From Sipunculus nudus (taxonomy: Eukaryota; Annelida; Sipuncula; Golfingiida; Sipunculidae), in the NCBI GenBank assembly GCA_026874595.1, contig CM049321.1, positions 48,019,797 to 48,083,796 on the forward strand: a stretch of 64,000 nt of DNA, written 5' to 3'. The notes below the pieces were generated by a model that made no database searches, was not told where the DNA came from, and saw only the letters and a program-made list of their open reading frames with translations. The position numbers and the translations under genes are program-made. Positions 37,657 to 47,819 of the stretch are shown in pieces. How positions within the stretch are numbered: position 1 is the first letter of the stretch; each line of letters opens with the position of its first letter.

Positions 37657-38229
37657 GTAAGTCACGTGACTTATAGTCGGCAAATGAGGGGGTTTTGGTA
37701 CTGCTAGGTTGGCGGATCAGAATGCATGTGTTTATTATTCTATTTAACCATCCTAGGCAGAGGAATGCGCTGAGTTGCTTCTGGTCGTGTATATTATAAA
37801 TAATATTTACTGACAATCTCTCAAAACCATTGTTTTCCTTTTTTTTCTTGTCTGCTTGGTTTCTTTCTAGCCTAAAGATGAAAAACTTATAAATTTTGCT
37901 TCATTAAAAAGTTAGAATATAATTTAAAGCAACGCATTTTCGAAATGTTGTTTCTTAATGAGTTTAAAATATCCAATCAAGCAAGCAAATATCAGCAAGA
38001 ATACTGCGTCAGATTTAAAATTATATACATTTCACTTTTCAAAAGTTTTTATACTACTGTTTGGTTGGTTTTGAACAACGGGGTTTTTGTCAGGGATGTT
38101 ACCTTTTATTCAGGTAATACCGGCATTAATTCATTTATAGGTGTGTAATCATCCCCATTGCTGGGTCATAACACGGAAGAACCCTATATACGCTTTCGTT
38201 TATGAGTGATACACGACTGTTTGGCATAG

Positions 38230-38365
38230 CCTTCCCGTTAAGTCTAAAGAGCGCTCAACCTTGGTGGGGGCCGACCGTGAAAAATCCCACCAGTCTGTGC
38301 ATGAGATTTGAGCTCACGTCCTCTCGGCTTTGAGCCCTGTGCTCCTGCCCTAGAGCACGGAAGAC
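38230..38365 (-). repeat. Probable tRNA-derived SINE
   Basis: Read on the minus strand, a tRNA-like A-box region (CTAGGGCAGGAGC, plus 38341-38358) is followed ~35 bases later by a B-box-like GTGAGCTCAAATCTC (plus 38302-38316). This is the usual layout of a tRNA head. The remainder is diverged and the tail was not resolved. Confidence 0.45.
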
Positions 38366-39083
38366 GGTCAAAAGTCCTCTAACTAAAGTGGAATTGCCTC
38401 ATTACAAATACAGGTCAGCTACCTTTCTTTCAAGTGCAGTTCGGCTAGGTTCTCATTAAATCTACAGGCGGGTGGCCTTGTTTTATTATCTCTAAACCCT
38501 GCTCCAATAAAACGACAATGCCATAGATACCTTAGGTCTTTCAGAATACTGTACTCTATTTTGCCATAGGTTACAAGCAATCATTAGAGCAAATACTACC
38601 TTGTCATCTAGACCAGCTGTTTGACATGTTCTTAAGTATATACATACCAAACTGGTTATTCTGAAGCCGGGTTTGTTGATAGGGAGATCTCTCACACTAA
38701 TGGCGGAACCACCTTAGGTAAACACTCCAAAACAAAGTTATGCGACATGACTGTTATATTTTTTTGCATGTTTTTATTATATGTTCTGAAGCCCGCACCA
38801 ATGTCAGTGATGTGAGCACATTAATTCGTATTCACTTCATCAGTCACCGTTATTGCGGTACAAAAATAAATCGTGATTCTGGAAACAGTAGTCCGTGAGA
38901 GCATACTGCTGGGGAGTGCATTCCGGTAACACGATATACCGTACAACATTGGCCAAAAATACGAATCATCCGCAAAACCAGTACACTCTTTATGGCCTGA
39001 ATGCCACACCCTTGAATAATGCTGGACTTAAAGTCATTAGAAGAACGACGCAAATGCCTCACGTGCTTTTTTGTTTACAAATG

Positions 39084-39589
39084 TTTAAAGGGACATAATC
39101 AGGAGCAATACTATGCCTAATTTTTCACACTATCAGTTCAGGTTTGCTTTATACAAAAGTTCCCCAGCAAAACCATCCCAGAACACAGTCTCGGTACCTC
39201 GCACATGGCTGCTTAACACCCTGTATGGCTCTGCGTGTTGGTAAACACAGTCCATGTATCTGTTTACCATAACAAGGCCACGTGACCGGAGGCCCGAATT
39301 ATGAACCTCAACACGTGATGTTTTAGCTAGCGGGAACATGTATTACATTTTTTTTTGCCAAGTCAGTCGAGGTTGACACGTGCTATGGCGTATCGATGCA
39401 CACTGCCCCACGCGCTGTGTTTATGTTGACTCCTGTGATCAGGCCTGATGCAATGTTTTTAAAATTCGTTTACAGGAGTAAGCAAACGGTTTCAAGAAAA
39501 TATTTTGGCAGGTACCGATTTATTTAAAAGGGGAGAAGCTATTTTTCGTGTTTTTCATCATGCTTGATAGGTGATTGGGCCCCTTTAAA
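39084..39589. mobile_element. MITE-like element, TTTAAAGGG termini (copy B)
   Basis: The left end is TTTAAAGGGACATAATC and the right end is GGGCCCCTTTAAA, an inverted pair. Internal blocks (CCCCAGCAAAACCATCCC, GGTAAACACAGTCC, CTGTTTACCA) are shared with the copies at 4703-5224 and 43805-44270. 506 bp with no coding capacity, lying in intron 1 of gene A. Confidence 0.7.
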
Positions 39590-39719
39590 GGTCAGTGTCA
39601 GTCATATATGACTGGCCAATTCAATTATACATTGAGTGTCCTTACATATTGCACTAGGTCACACTCAGCAGGGCCACTCAGTTTATTGATTGCCCGGACA
39701 GACTTTTTAAAATCAGTCA

Positions 39720-39843
39720 TTTAAAATCATTGGTGACAAATTATGGAAAAGCCTACCAACAAAAATTAAAGAAGCCCCTTCCCTTTATACATTTAATAAA
39801 CGCACGAAGCGCTTTGTATCCAGAGGACTAATAACAAACATGT
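39720..39843 (+). pseudogene. LINE RT C-terminal fragment
   Basis: One frame reads GDKLWKSLPTKIKEAPSLYT, then FNKRTKRFVSRGLI, then stop TGA at 39841-39843. The pattern W-x-S-L-P-x-x-I-K-x-A-x-S-L-x-x-F is the usual last segment of many non-LTR reverse transcriptases (for example CR1/Jockey-type). No RT core is nearby. The sequence after the stop (GATGAAGACGAGGCAATGCC near 40008-40027) looks like the rest of a 3' region. Confidence 0.6.
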
Positions 39844-40266
39844 GACATCTAAAATTTTTAATCATCTGATATTGTACATATGTTATATTTCATAATTGCA
39901 TGCATGTAAACTAACTTTTACCTCATTTCATATATTTCATATAAATAGATTTTATATACTTCATATTTTTAACTGGTTTATTACTATTGCATTAAACCAG
40001 GGCTTTGATGAAGACGAGGCAATGCCTGAATATGTCAGCCTGTATAAATATTTATAATATATATATATATAAATCCTATACAGAATTTCTTTTGAATTTT
40101 ATGACACATATTAATATAAGATATAATTTTTAAATGTGGTACTATCAGTTACCAACTTTCTTTGAGAAATATTTCTCAATTATCAATCAAAGTGTTTCGA
40201 AATATATGGACATATGAGGTATGATTAATTCATTCTAAATTATATGACATCCAAAACTCCTGTCCA

Positions 40267-40267
<1 letters not shown>

Positions 40268-40310
<43 letters not shown>
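40268..40310. repeat. (TA)n microsatellite
   Basis: A TA run directly upstream of the hammerhead-like motif; a second one follows at about 40396-40416. Confidence 0.9.
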
Positions 40311-40312
<2 letters not shown>

Positions 40313-40319
40313 TAACCAC

Positions 40320-40367
40320 ATTCACCTGATGATCGGGTCGCATCCCGTGAAACGGTCTGTTGTGAAT
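40320..40367 (+). ncRNA. Hammerhead ribozyme-like motif (minimal type I), copy 1
   Basis: Helix I strands ATTCAC (40320-40325) and GTGAAT (40362-40367) are exact complements. Between them are CTGATGA (40326-40332), helix II CGGG/CCCG (40334-40337, 40344-40347) with a 6-base loop, GAAAC (40349-40353), a five-base loop and GTT (40359-40361) as the cleavage triplet. The A-U and C-G pairs closing the loop form a two-base-pair helix III. A U-U mismatch sits beside helix II. This matches the minimal hammerheads described in Penelope-like retroelements. The flanking text (TTCTAAC before, GTGTTGTTTTTCTTCAGA after) also occurs at the copy at 49422-49469. Confidence 0.7.
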
Positions 40368-40528
40368 TAACAGTGTTGTTTTTCTTCAGAGTTATATATA
40401 TATATATATATATATAGAGCCCCCCAGAACCTTTCATGAACAAATGAAAAAAATATTAAAACGGGCTCAACATGTGACACACAGAGCATGGCAAATACAT
40501 AGGAACGCTCTTGTTTGCATTGTTACTC

Positions 40529-40542
40529 ACACACACACACAC

Positions 40543-40572
<30 letters not shown>
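40529..40572. repeat. (CA)n microsatellite
   Basis: A CA run interrupted once by CCCT. Confidence 0.9.
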
Positions 40573-40576
<4 letters not shown>

Positions 40577-40639
40577 TGATGAGCAGATGTCGAATAAGCA
40601 GTGTTATTAAGTATCGTTAAGGCCAAAATAAAAAAAAAA

Positions 40640-40922
40640 AAGAAATCAGAAATCAATGCGGGCGGGCGGGTTTTTTATATTCATTGTTTTGGTATGTTTC
40701 GATGAAAATGTCAAATGAGAAAGAAAAAGCATGATAATAACAGATTTATTTTGCTAAACAAGTAAAAGCACTACATAAAAAAGGAAATTGTATGATTTTA
40801 TCTTCTTGAAAGAAATGTCCGAGCGGCTGCAGCTCATAATTGGTAAGTTTCTATTAAAAATCAAAATTAAAATTTTTGATGCGGGGGTTTAAAATTGATG
40901 CGGGCGGAGCCTGAGAACCATA
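40640..40922. mobile_element. GCGGGCGG MITE, copy 1 (gene A intron 1)
   Basis: Left block AAATCAATGCGGGCGGG and right block AAATTGATGCGGGCGG are inverted; the right flank reads GGAGCCTGAGAACCA. Shared interior words include GGTATGTTTCGATGAAAAT and GGAAATTGTATGATTTTA. Other copies are at 42639-42950, 59073-59336 and partially 29405-29545. Confidence 0.75.
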
Positions 40923-40954
40923 CCTTTTATTTCATTTGTTTGCCTTATTGTTTC

Positions 40955-41060
40955 TGCCAAGGAGATAATGATTTTGTCAGTGTTGGTTTGTCTGTCTGTT
41001 TGATTGTGTGTCTGTTTGTCTATTAGAAACCGTTCTCAAAAAGTTTTTAACGGAATTTTC
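40955..41060. repeat. Dispersed GCCAAGGAG...GTTTGTCTGT repeat
   Basis: GCCAAGGAGATAATGATTTTG, then GTTTGTCTGTCTGTTTG and AACGGAATTTTCATAAAT recall a very common dispersed invertebrate repeat. A related start (CCGCCAAAGAAGGCGG) is at 43685-43700. Assignment is from memory. Confidence 0.45.
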
Positions 41061-41227
41061 ATAAATCTTCAGCAACCTTATTTTCAGTTATTTTCGTCAA
41101 TGAAACAAAGAATAATGGATTAAACATTCGGCTGATGTCTGCGTTCTCTGAGTGATTTCCTAGTCAAATACCGTTTGTTTCAATATAAATACTGATTAAA
41201 GTGTATCGCTATATTTTTTTATTACAG

Positions 41228-41310
41228 GTATCATCGCCATCATCTTCTCAGTGCTTTCAAGCTCAGCAGCCGACGATGGAGAGTTCGATAGTGCCCGCAC
41301 CAAAGGAAAG
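41228..41310 (+). CDS. CD225/dispanin gene A, coding exon 2
   Basis: 83 nt: completes the split glycine, then IIAIIFSVLSSSAADDGEFD and SARTKGK, the conserved cytoplasmic loop of the CD225 domain (G-D/E-x-x-x-A-R-x-x-x-K pattern). Acceptor TATTACAG; donor AAAG followed by GTAATA, phase 0. The same length and phases occur in gene B exon 2 (62832-62914). Confidence 0.9.
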
Positions 41311-41612
41311 GTAATATAATGTTATCAATTCTATGATTATTTTTAAGAATTTTGAAAATCTGTAACGATTAAATATCCGTTATTATTATTGTTATAATGA
41401 ATATTAATGCCAATAAAAACATTTTTTTTATTCGACCAGCATTTTAATTATAAATTAATTTTATTGCTATTAATGTATTTATATTGAAATATAATTATTA
41501 TCATTAATATATTTAATTTTAGATATCAAAAAATCGTTTCAAGGCATTTTTTTAATATGATTATAATAATGATGCTGTTGATGATGATGATGTTATTATT
41601 TTTGATATTTTA

Positions 41613-41678
<66 letters not shown>

Positions 41679-41762
41679 TTTATTATTTATTTTTAATAAT
41701 GATTATAATAATTATTATTATTACTATTATTATTATTATCATAGTTATTATCATTATCATCA

Positions 41763-41831
<69 letters not shown>

Positions 41832-41864
41832 TGTTATTATTATTATTATTATTTATTATTATTA

Positions 41865-41929
<65 letters not shown>

Positions 41930-41941
41930 CATCATTTCCAG
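41311..41941 (+). other. Gene A intron 2, largely (ATT)n
   Basis: GTAATA...TTTCCAG. ATT/TTA trinucleotide tracts occupy about 41611-41690 and 41765-41933 and run to within about a dozen bases of the 3' splice site, which retains only TCATCATTTCCAG as pyrimidine tract. Confidence 0.85.
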
Positions 41942-42061
41942 GTATCAATGGGTCTGAGTATCGCTGGTATCCTAATAACAATAATCGTCGTCGTCGTTGT
42001 GATTGTTTACTTCACCGTGATCGTGGCCAGTGTGGTTCATGCGGTTAATACCGCTGGATAG
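41942..42061 (+). CDS. CD225/dispanin gene A, coding exon 3
   Basis: Starts VSMGLSIAGILITII and continues through a Val-rich transmembrane helix to VHAVNTAG and stop TAG. It supplies the second hydrophobic segment of the protein (about residues 92-120). The helix is long and unusually Ile/Val-dense. Confidence 0.9.
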   Translation, partial: VSMGLSIAGILITIIVVVVVIVYFTVIVASVVHAVNTAG

Positions 42062-42294
42062 TAACCGCGCTCGCTGCGGGTATTTACCATGGGGACTATA
42101 TAGGACGTCATACAGTCCTGGGGCAGGCATATCTACAACGGCTTTTTTTCTAAAAAGACACTTTTAAGTACGTGGCAATATTATGTATAAAACATCGTGC
42201 TGATAAAAGCTACTATATCTTTCACGCGGTTGCGACTGCGGCCCTGGCATGCCGATTCTTGTTATGCGGTCATGGTTTCGGACAAAATGTATGT

Positions 42295-42300
42295 AATAAA
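42295..42300 (+). terminator. Candidate poly(A) signal of gene A
   Basis: AATAAA 234 nt after the stop codon, just before a (TA)n(GA)n tract. Confidence 0.45.
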
Positions 42301-42316
42301 CATAATTTGTACATAT

Positions 42317-42319
<3 letters not shown>

Positions 42320-42413
<94 letters not shown>

Positions 42414-42426
42414 AGAGAGAGAGAGA
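42320..42426. repeat. Compound (TA)n(GA)n microsatellite
   Basis: A TA run to about 42363 directly followed by a GA run to about 42426, interrupted once by AAAA. Confidence 0.95.
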
Positions 42427-42638
42427 TTAAGAAACCAGTTAGAAACAAGTTAGTCGTACAGAACCCCTGTGTGACGTATACATTTCCTCGTCCGACCCCA
42501 TCCGTTTTAAATATTTTGTCCCATCCGTCGTCACATGATCCGACAAAAAAATTTTCGGATGACAGGTCGGATTTGTTCCGCAACCGCATAAATCATATGT
42601 TCATCCGCAACCGCGTATTGCCCCCCAAAAAAATGAAA

Positions 42639-42950
42639 GGTCTGGTTCTCTGGCGCCGCCCGCATCAATTTTAAACCCCCGCATCAAAAATTTTAATTTT
42701 ATATTCAATTGGAACTTAATAAAATTTGAACTCAAGCCGCTCGGACATTTCCTCCAGGAAGATAAAATTATACAATTTTGATAAAATTTCCTTTGTTATG
42801 TAGTGTTTTTACTTGTTATGCAAAATAAATCTGTTATTATCATGCTTTTCCCTTATCATTAGACAATTTTATCGAAACATACAAAAACAAAAATAAAAAA
42901 AAACTCCCGCCCGCATTGATTTATGAAAAAAAAAGTGCGTGAGAGCCAAA
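42639..42950. mobile_element. GCGGGCGG MITE, copy 2 (downstream of gene A)
   Basis: Inverted orientation relative to copy 1. Ends: GGTTCTCTGGCGCCGCCCGC on the left and CCCGCCCGCATTGATTTA followed by GCGTGAGAGCC on the right. The interior matches copy 1 on the opposite strand. Confidence 0.75.
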
Positions 42951-43300
42951 CGTTATTTTTTTTTGGCCTATACACATGATAATTGGGTACATGCCCCATC
43001 CTTTCTCAAGAACGCACACAAATAAGTATTAGAGGGAAACCTTGAAGTTACGATCACCAACGCAACTTCTATCAAGTGGTCACATTTTTTTATGTGGTTG
43101 TCTAAGCGAAGACTGATATAAGGAGTAAACCATTATGTGGACAGGGAAAAGGGGTCATTATTCGAGGTGGTCGCTAAACTGAGGTGGTCCTAAGGCGAGC
43201 TTTTACTGTATATTTGTATAGATATATTTGTGTATGTTTATATACAGAGATAGATAGATAAATATATGAGCATATATATTATTACATATATATTAAACAT

Positions 43301-43301
43301 G

Positions 43302-43332
<31 letters not shown>

Positions 43333-43333
43333 A
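43301..43333. repeat. (TA)n(TG)n microsatellite
   Basis: A short compound dinucleotide run. Confidence 0.9.
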
Positions 43334-43804
43334 TTAGGAGGACTGAGATATTTTGCAAAACCCATTGACAACACGCCTGTGTTATCAAAGAAACGACATG
43401 CTGTTTAGTGGCATGTTCTATGGAACATCAGGCTGTTAATTATTAATTATAGGATGTCATACATTTATCTTTTGCATATGACGAACTAAGTATGTATATG
43501 GGCATCATGGCTTGTATATATATTTCAAACATATGGAGGAAAGAAACCTGTGAACGTATAGAGTATATTTACATCCCTCATGCACATACAACCAACTCTT
43601 AATGGAAAGAATTGTTAACGAAAATATACTTATAAATATTTTGTCAAAAATTTGTGTTTTTTTTGTGTTTATACAATTCTTACCTCCGCCAAAGAAGGCG
43701 GTCGTGGTTTGGATGTTAAGCCCGGTCTGTGCATCTGTGTGTTTTTGTCTAAGCCGTATATGAAAAATTACTCTGGAAAAACAGAAAATATGCAGGTGGA
43801 GCTA

Positions 43805-44270
43805 AATAAAATATTTTCCAGCAAAACCATCGCGCAACATTAGCTTAATGTTTACAGTTCTTTTGTTGTGTACCTTGTTATTATTCTTGCTGAGTAAACA
43901 TATTACACCTGTATCTGTTTACCAAAGCAATACTGCTTTATCAGAGGACCGTTTTTCAATTTTAGTTCCAAAGAATTTGCCAAAACACGGCGGAGAAACA
44001 CGAAGGATTAAACCAAATAAAAAAAAAAACACCAGTTGGAAGCTTGAAAACCTTTATTTGCTAAGTCGCACTGTACGACCACCAGGTGTCGTACGCGCTA
44101 TGTTTGTTTTTCGCCACTGATAGCGCCAGGGGCAACCTTTTTTCAAACGTTTGTTCAGAAGTTGACACACGATTTTACAACAATATATTGACATATGCCG
44201 CAATATTTAAAAGAGTGTACACTATATTACATATACATTTAACATAACAGGTATGTAATTAGGTCTCATC
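43805..44270. mobile_element. TTTAAAGGG MITE family, diverged copy C
   Basis: TTTTCCAGCAAAACCATCGC, CTGTATCTGTTTACCA and the end AACAGGTATGTAATTAGG line up in order with copies A and B. The left terminus is not clean. Confidence 0.5.
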
Positions 44271-44479
44271 TACACTAGAAACACCAGGTCAAACATACAA
44301 ATACGATCAGCAACTGATTGTAGCCGTACAAACTTTTTTTTCCAATAATTAATTACAGTATATTTTTCACCTTTAGTAGAATTAGCAACTATAAAAATCA
44401 TCTATAATTGCAATTATAAACTTTAACTCATTAATACAAAGCCACAATACAAGAATGCTGTGTGAAAGAACACAAAAAG

Positions 44480-44930
44480 AACACCCCCAACAAAGCCTTG
44501 CAAATGCCCTAACAATTAAATTTGACTGCCTTCTCAATGGGAATTAAGTGCCAAACACCGTCTATTGTCTACCAAGCCGACGTGCACAATAACAGTACAG
44601 TTAACACGTACATTGACTAGAGGCCCCTTAAAACAAAGGTATTACAACCACAAGAAATCGATCAAGCACTGGAGCCATTCAAGCGAAACCGAGCTTGCCA
44701 ATCACGTAAGGACCCTGAAAGTCATGCAACAAGGTTTCACTATCACCAGGTCCGTAATCCAGCAGTCAAACATATTCATGACCTCTTCACGTCAGTGCAA
44801 CTTTTGTTTGGCAGAGCCACAAGCAATCAAAAGCTCAAAACAAAAGAACCTATTGAACAAACGTTCGGAAATTGTTTCCACCAAGGGCACCTAACCGTGC
44901 GAAATTATAAAAGCCAATATCACAATTAGT
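44480..44930 (+). pseudogene. Penelope-like element, GIY-YIG endonuclease fragment
   Basis: The plus strand reads CQTPSIVYQADVHNNST, then TLTRGPLKQRYYNHKKSIKH, ETELANHVRTLK, CNFCLAEPQAI and LLNKRSEIVSTKGT. The order (x-Y-x-A, G-x-x-K-Q-R-x-x-N-H-x-x-S-x-x-H, S-T-E-L-x-x-H, C-N-x-C-L-x-E, L-L-N-K-R-S-E) is that of the C-terminal GIY-YIG endonuclease of Penelope-like retroelements. The G-x-T-E motif has decayed (stop TAG just after TYID), and no reverse transcriptase precedes it. The hammerhead-like motif at 44939-44981 follows directly, as expected for this class. Confidence 0.75.
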
Positions 44931-44938
44931 TGAACTTC

Positions 44939-44981
44939 AGTCACCTGATGAGCCGATGAGACGAAACCGACAGCAGTGATT
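44939..44981 (+). ncRNA. Degenerate hammerhead-like motif after PLE fragment
   Basis: Helix I AGTCAC/GTGATT pairs fully (one G-U). CTGATGA (44945-44951) and GAAAC (44963-44967) are intact. Helix II is GCC/GAC with one mismatch, and the cleavage triplet is GCA where GTA or GTH would be expected. So the fold is recognisable but probably inactive. Confidence 0.5.
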
Positions 44982-45011
44982 TAGATTCATCATATATATA
45001 TATATATATAA

Positions 45012-46200
45012 AGTTTATTTATCACCCCACCCTTGAAGATAAATTGACGCCATTGAACTTAGATGCCGCACGCGCATAATTACGATTATGGTTCCATTAT
45101 GAACGTATCCGAGGGTTTATGTATGATGCTTACCTTAGCATTATAAAGCACACTAAATACTCGCTGTAAATCAGGCATAATTCTGAAAGTACTAAAGGGC
45201 TGTTAACGATATTGTCATGTTATTATTAAATGTGTTTCTATTTGAGTAACTGTAGGTCATTTAGACGGATACTTGTCACAATCAGGTACTGTTTATCTCT
45301 TCTTTACGTTAACATTTTCCAGGGGAGAAAATATAATTACTCACAGCAACATTTAATAAACTTATAATGCTTGATGTTCAGATTAGGGTTTAAAAATAGC
45401 TATTTTGGTCATTGTACTTTATTCATTTCAGTAACTAGCATATAGTTTCTGATAGACCGGGCTACAATAGATTATTGGCAAAAAATGTCAAGGTGTCTGT
45501 ATTTATCGGAATAAACACTCGGAATCATCCCCGTCAGTTTAAAGCCCCCCAAAAAAGTTTTACACAAGGAGTTGCATGATAACTGATGAGTGCCACCACC
45601 GTCATTATAATACATATTAGCATATCTTGAGAAATTTGTCCGTAATGCCATAAAATTTATTATTAATCAATATTAAACTATTATGTTATAGTTTCTGACA
45701 ATATTTCGTTTTAAAATGGTTTGATTACTGCTGTACATAAGTGGAAATGAATTTGCGCCGGCTGTAATTTGTGTCGAAAAATATAAACATAGCGCACATG
45801 CCCCTGCACAAATCAGGATATCTCAAATGTCACCAGAGATATGTGACATAGATTGTGTGTAACATATTCTATTAAGGATACTAGCCAGGTAATTGTTTTG
45901 ATAATTTATTGTGCATTAATATGGAGTATCATGTTTAGATAATAGCGTGAGATAGTTGAGTTGGTTAAAGGACACACTTGTCTCGTTAGATGTTTATTTC
46001 AGGGCAGTTTAGTTGTTAGAGAGCACACGTTTTAGTACGGTGATTTAGACGGAGACGCCTCTGTTTGGTGATCACTAGTGTTTGTTATAGATTTCAAAGA
46101 AACAGAGGGTAGCTGTGTAAGTTAGATTTTCTCACACACTGTTACTAGAGGCGTTTCCCTATTAATATTCGCGCAGTGATTGACGATCGGCGTAATTTGG
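45012..46200. other. No recognised gene
   Basis: Unique sequence, nothing assigned. From about 46100 onward the base composition becomes less AT-rich toward the promoter-like cluster. Confidence 0.35.
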
Positions 46201-46207
46201 AGTAATG

Positions 46208-46257
46208 ATTGGCCGGAGGACAATCGGGAGTTGTGACGTCAATAGGCATTTATAAGG
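46208..46257 (+). promoter_or_regulatory. Candidate promoter: inverted CCAAT, CRE, TATA
   Basis: ATTGG (46208-46212), the perfect CRE palindrome TGACGTCA (46234-46241) and TATAAGG (46251-46257) lie within 50 bases in normal core-promoter order. CAATGAG followed by GTAAAG at about 46304-46313 could be a splice donor for a short leader exon. No coding frame follows closely. It could drive gene B through a long 5' intron, belong to an unseen gene, or be the U3 part of an LTR; the sequence does not decide. Confidence 0.4.
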
Positions 46258-46499
46258 ATTGGAGTGGGACTTTTCGGAGAAGGGCCCGTTTCAGCGTACC
46301 AATGAGGTAAAGACTGACGATACCTTTAGCTGTCCTGGGGCCGTTCTGCATATGTTACAGTGGAAACAGCTGAGATGTGATGTCTAACAGCCTGGATGGT
46401 CGGTATCTGAGGAAGCCACAAGTGATTTCTCTGAAAAGGATTTCAGTGCAAATAACGCATTTTGCCGATGGAATGGTAATCTGGCTGATTGATACTTGT

Positions 46500-47399
46500 T
46501 GTGTTCGCTTCCAGGAACAGACTGGGGACTTTATATATACATAGAAACTCCTACTTGCGGAGGTGAAACTCTGTAAGGCGGACAACTCACCAATGCGGAG
46601 ACTAAATTTCAGTCCATTCAAATTTGCCTCTATATTATGTTTAACATAAACTCAGAAAAGCGGACAACCCTCTATCCCGGACAACGGACAAACCTCCCCG
46701 TCCCGCCCCTGCGTATCCAGAACATATTACGACCCTAGCGGACAGACATCGCGAGTTTTATTTTTGTTCATATATTTGCCGGGAGATGGCACTCAGAGGT
46801 CGTGACCACGTATGACTTGTTTTGGATAAAGCGACAACCCGAGAACAAGAGTAATTCGGTGAACCATCGTGATGTTTCATAAGAATATACAGTCGAAATT
46901 GTTGTTTATTTATGTAAATGTGTAGACCTCACAATCATTACTTTATTAAGATTGGCCGGTGAATCAGAAAAAAAACTAAGCTTTTAAACAGCTTTTCATT
47001 TGACAAGACCACCATCAAAAACTAAAGTTCGTGCATCGTGATTGGTGCACTAGTTTGCGACAGTTTGCTCTTTATTATGGTAAATTGCATTGTGAAGACT
47101 ACCCTTTAACAAATAATCATGCTGTCCGGATGCTGTCAATGATCTATCTTCCAAATATCATGTGCAACCATCCATGAATTATGGTTACTTAGAAGAATAC
47201 TTGTTGTGTGCGCATCCAGGAACAGACCGAGGACTCAATATATACGTACGCATTACCATAGAGGTACAGGATATTGCTGTGTGGAAGCTTATGCTGATAA
47301 CAAGTCTGAGTGATTCTAGGAGATATCAGCTGTGAGAGACTGTGATTCAACGCTAAGAAAGAATAGTGTATGCGCGGTACGTGGACTTAAAACGATCAC
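46500..47399. other. No recognised gene
   Basis: Contains repeated words (TACTTGTTGTGT, CCAGGAACAGAC, GACTTTATATATAC near 46493-46545 and again near 47200-47245), so part of it is a diverged ~0.7-kb direct duplication. Confidence 0.4.
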
Positions 47400-47514
47400 A
47401 GTGGCGTCAATTTATCTTCACGGGTTGAGGGGATGAGTGACTCGCAGGGTAGGGAGATGACAGGCGTGGGAGGGTAGTCAAAATTGAAAAAAAATAACAG
47501 ACATGTTTAGATAA

Positions 47515-47561
<47 letters not shown>

Positions 47562-47816
47562 TTACTTTTTATTGTCTGTGTGATACATCTCAAATACATG
47601 TATATAATTAAGTGTTAGGTTTTAAAAAATAAGGTATATGTTAATCACAGTAAACTCATAATTGGAACCAAAGTCTATATTTATATTTATTAATATATTA
47701 TAAATATTATTCTCTGAATAGTGTGGGGGGGGGGAGGGGGTGATTACACTGACCATCCCCCCTTGCCAAAAAGTGGGAGGGGGATATATACCCCATCCCC
47801 CTATATTGACGCCCCT
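47400..47816. mobile_element. MITE-like element, AGTGGCGTCAATTTA termini
   Basis: The left end is AGTGGCGTCAATTTA and the right end is TATATTGACGCCCCT, an inverted pair. It contains a (TA)n tract (47519-47554) and G/C-rich GGGGATATATACCCC text. Partial relatives: about 10375, about 30080-30212 and 60827-60990. I found no clear target duplication. Confidence 0.6.
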
Positions 47817-47819
47817 AAA

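Larger units (their letters stand above)
37657..41227 (+). other. Gene A intron 1 (3.6 kb), repeat-filled
   Basis: Donor GTAAGT at 37657 and acceptor TATTACAG ending at 41227. It contains a probable tRNA-derived SINE (38230-38365), a MITE (39084-39589), a LINE 3' fragment (39720-39843), a hammerhead-like motif (40320-40367), a (CA)n tract (about 40529-40572) and the GCGGGCGG MITE copy 1 (40640-40922). Confidence 0.75.

Noticed and set aside
41699-41941. Apparent N-terminal extension of gene A exon 3
   Set aside because: It is the (ATT)n tract of intron 2; the TTTCCAG acceptor and match to gene B place the exon start at 41942.
42164-42589. 141-residue minus-strand frame and overlapping plus-strand frames
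   Set aside because: They arise from the (TA)n(GA)n tract and adjacent low-complexity sequence.
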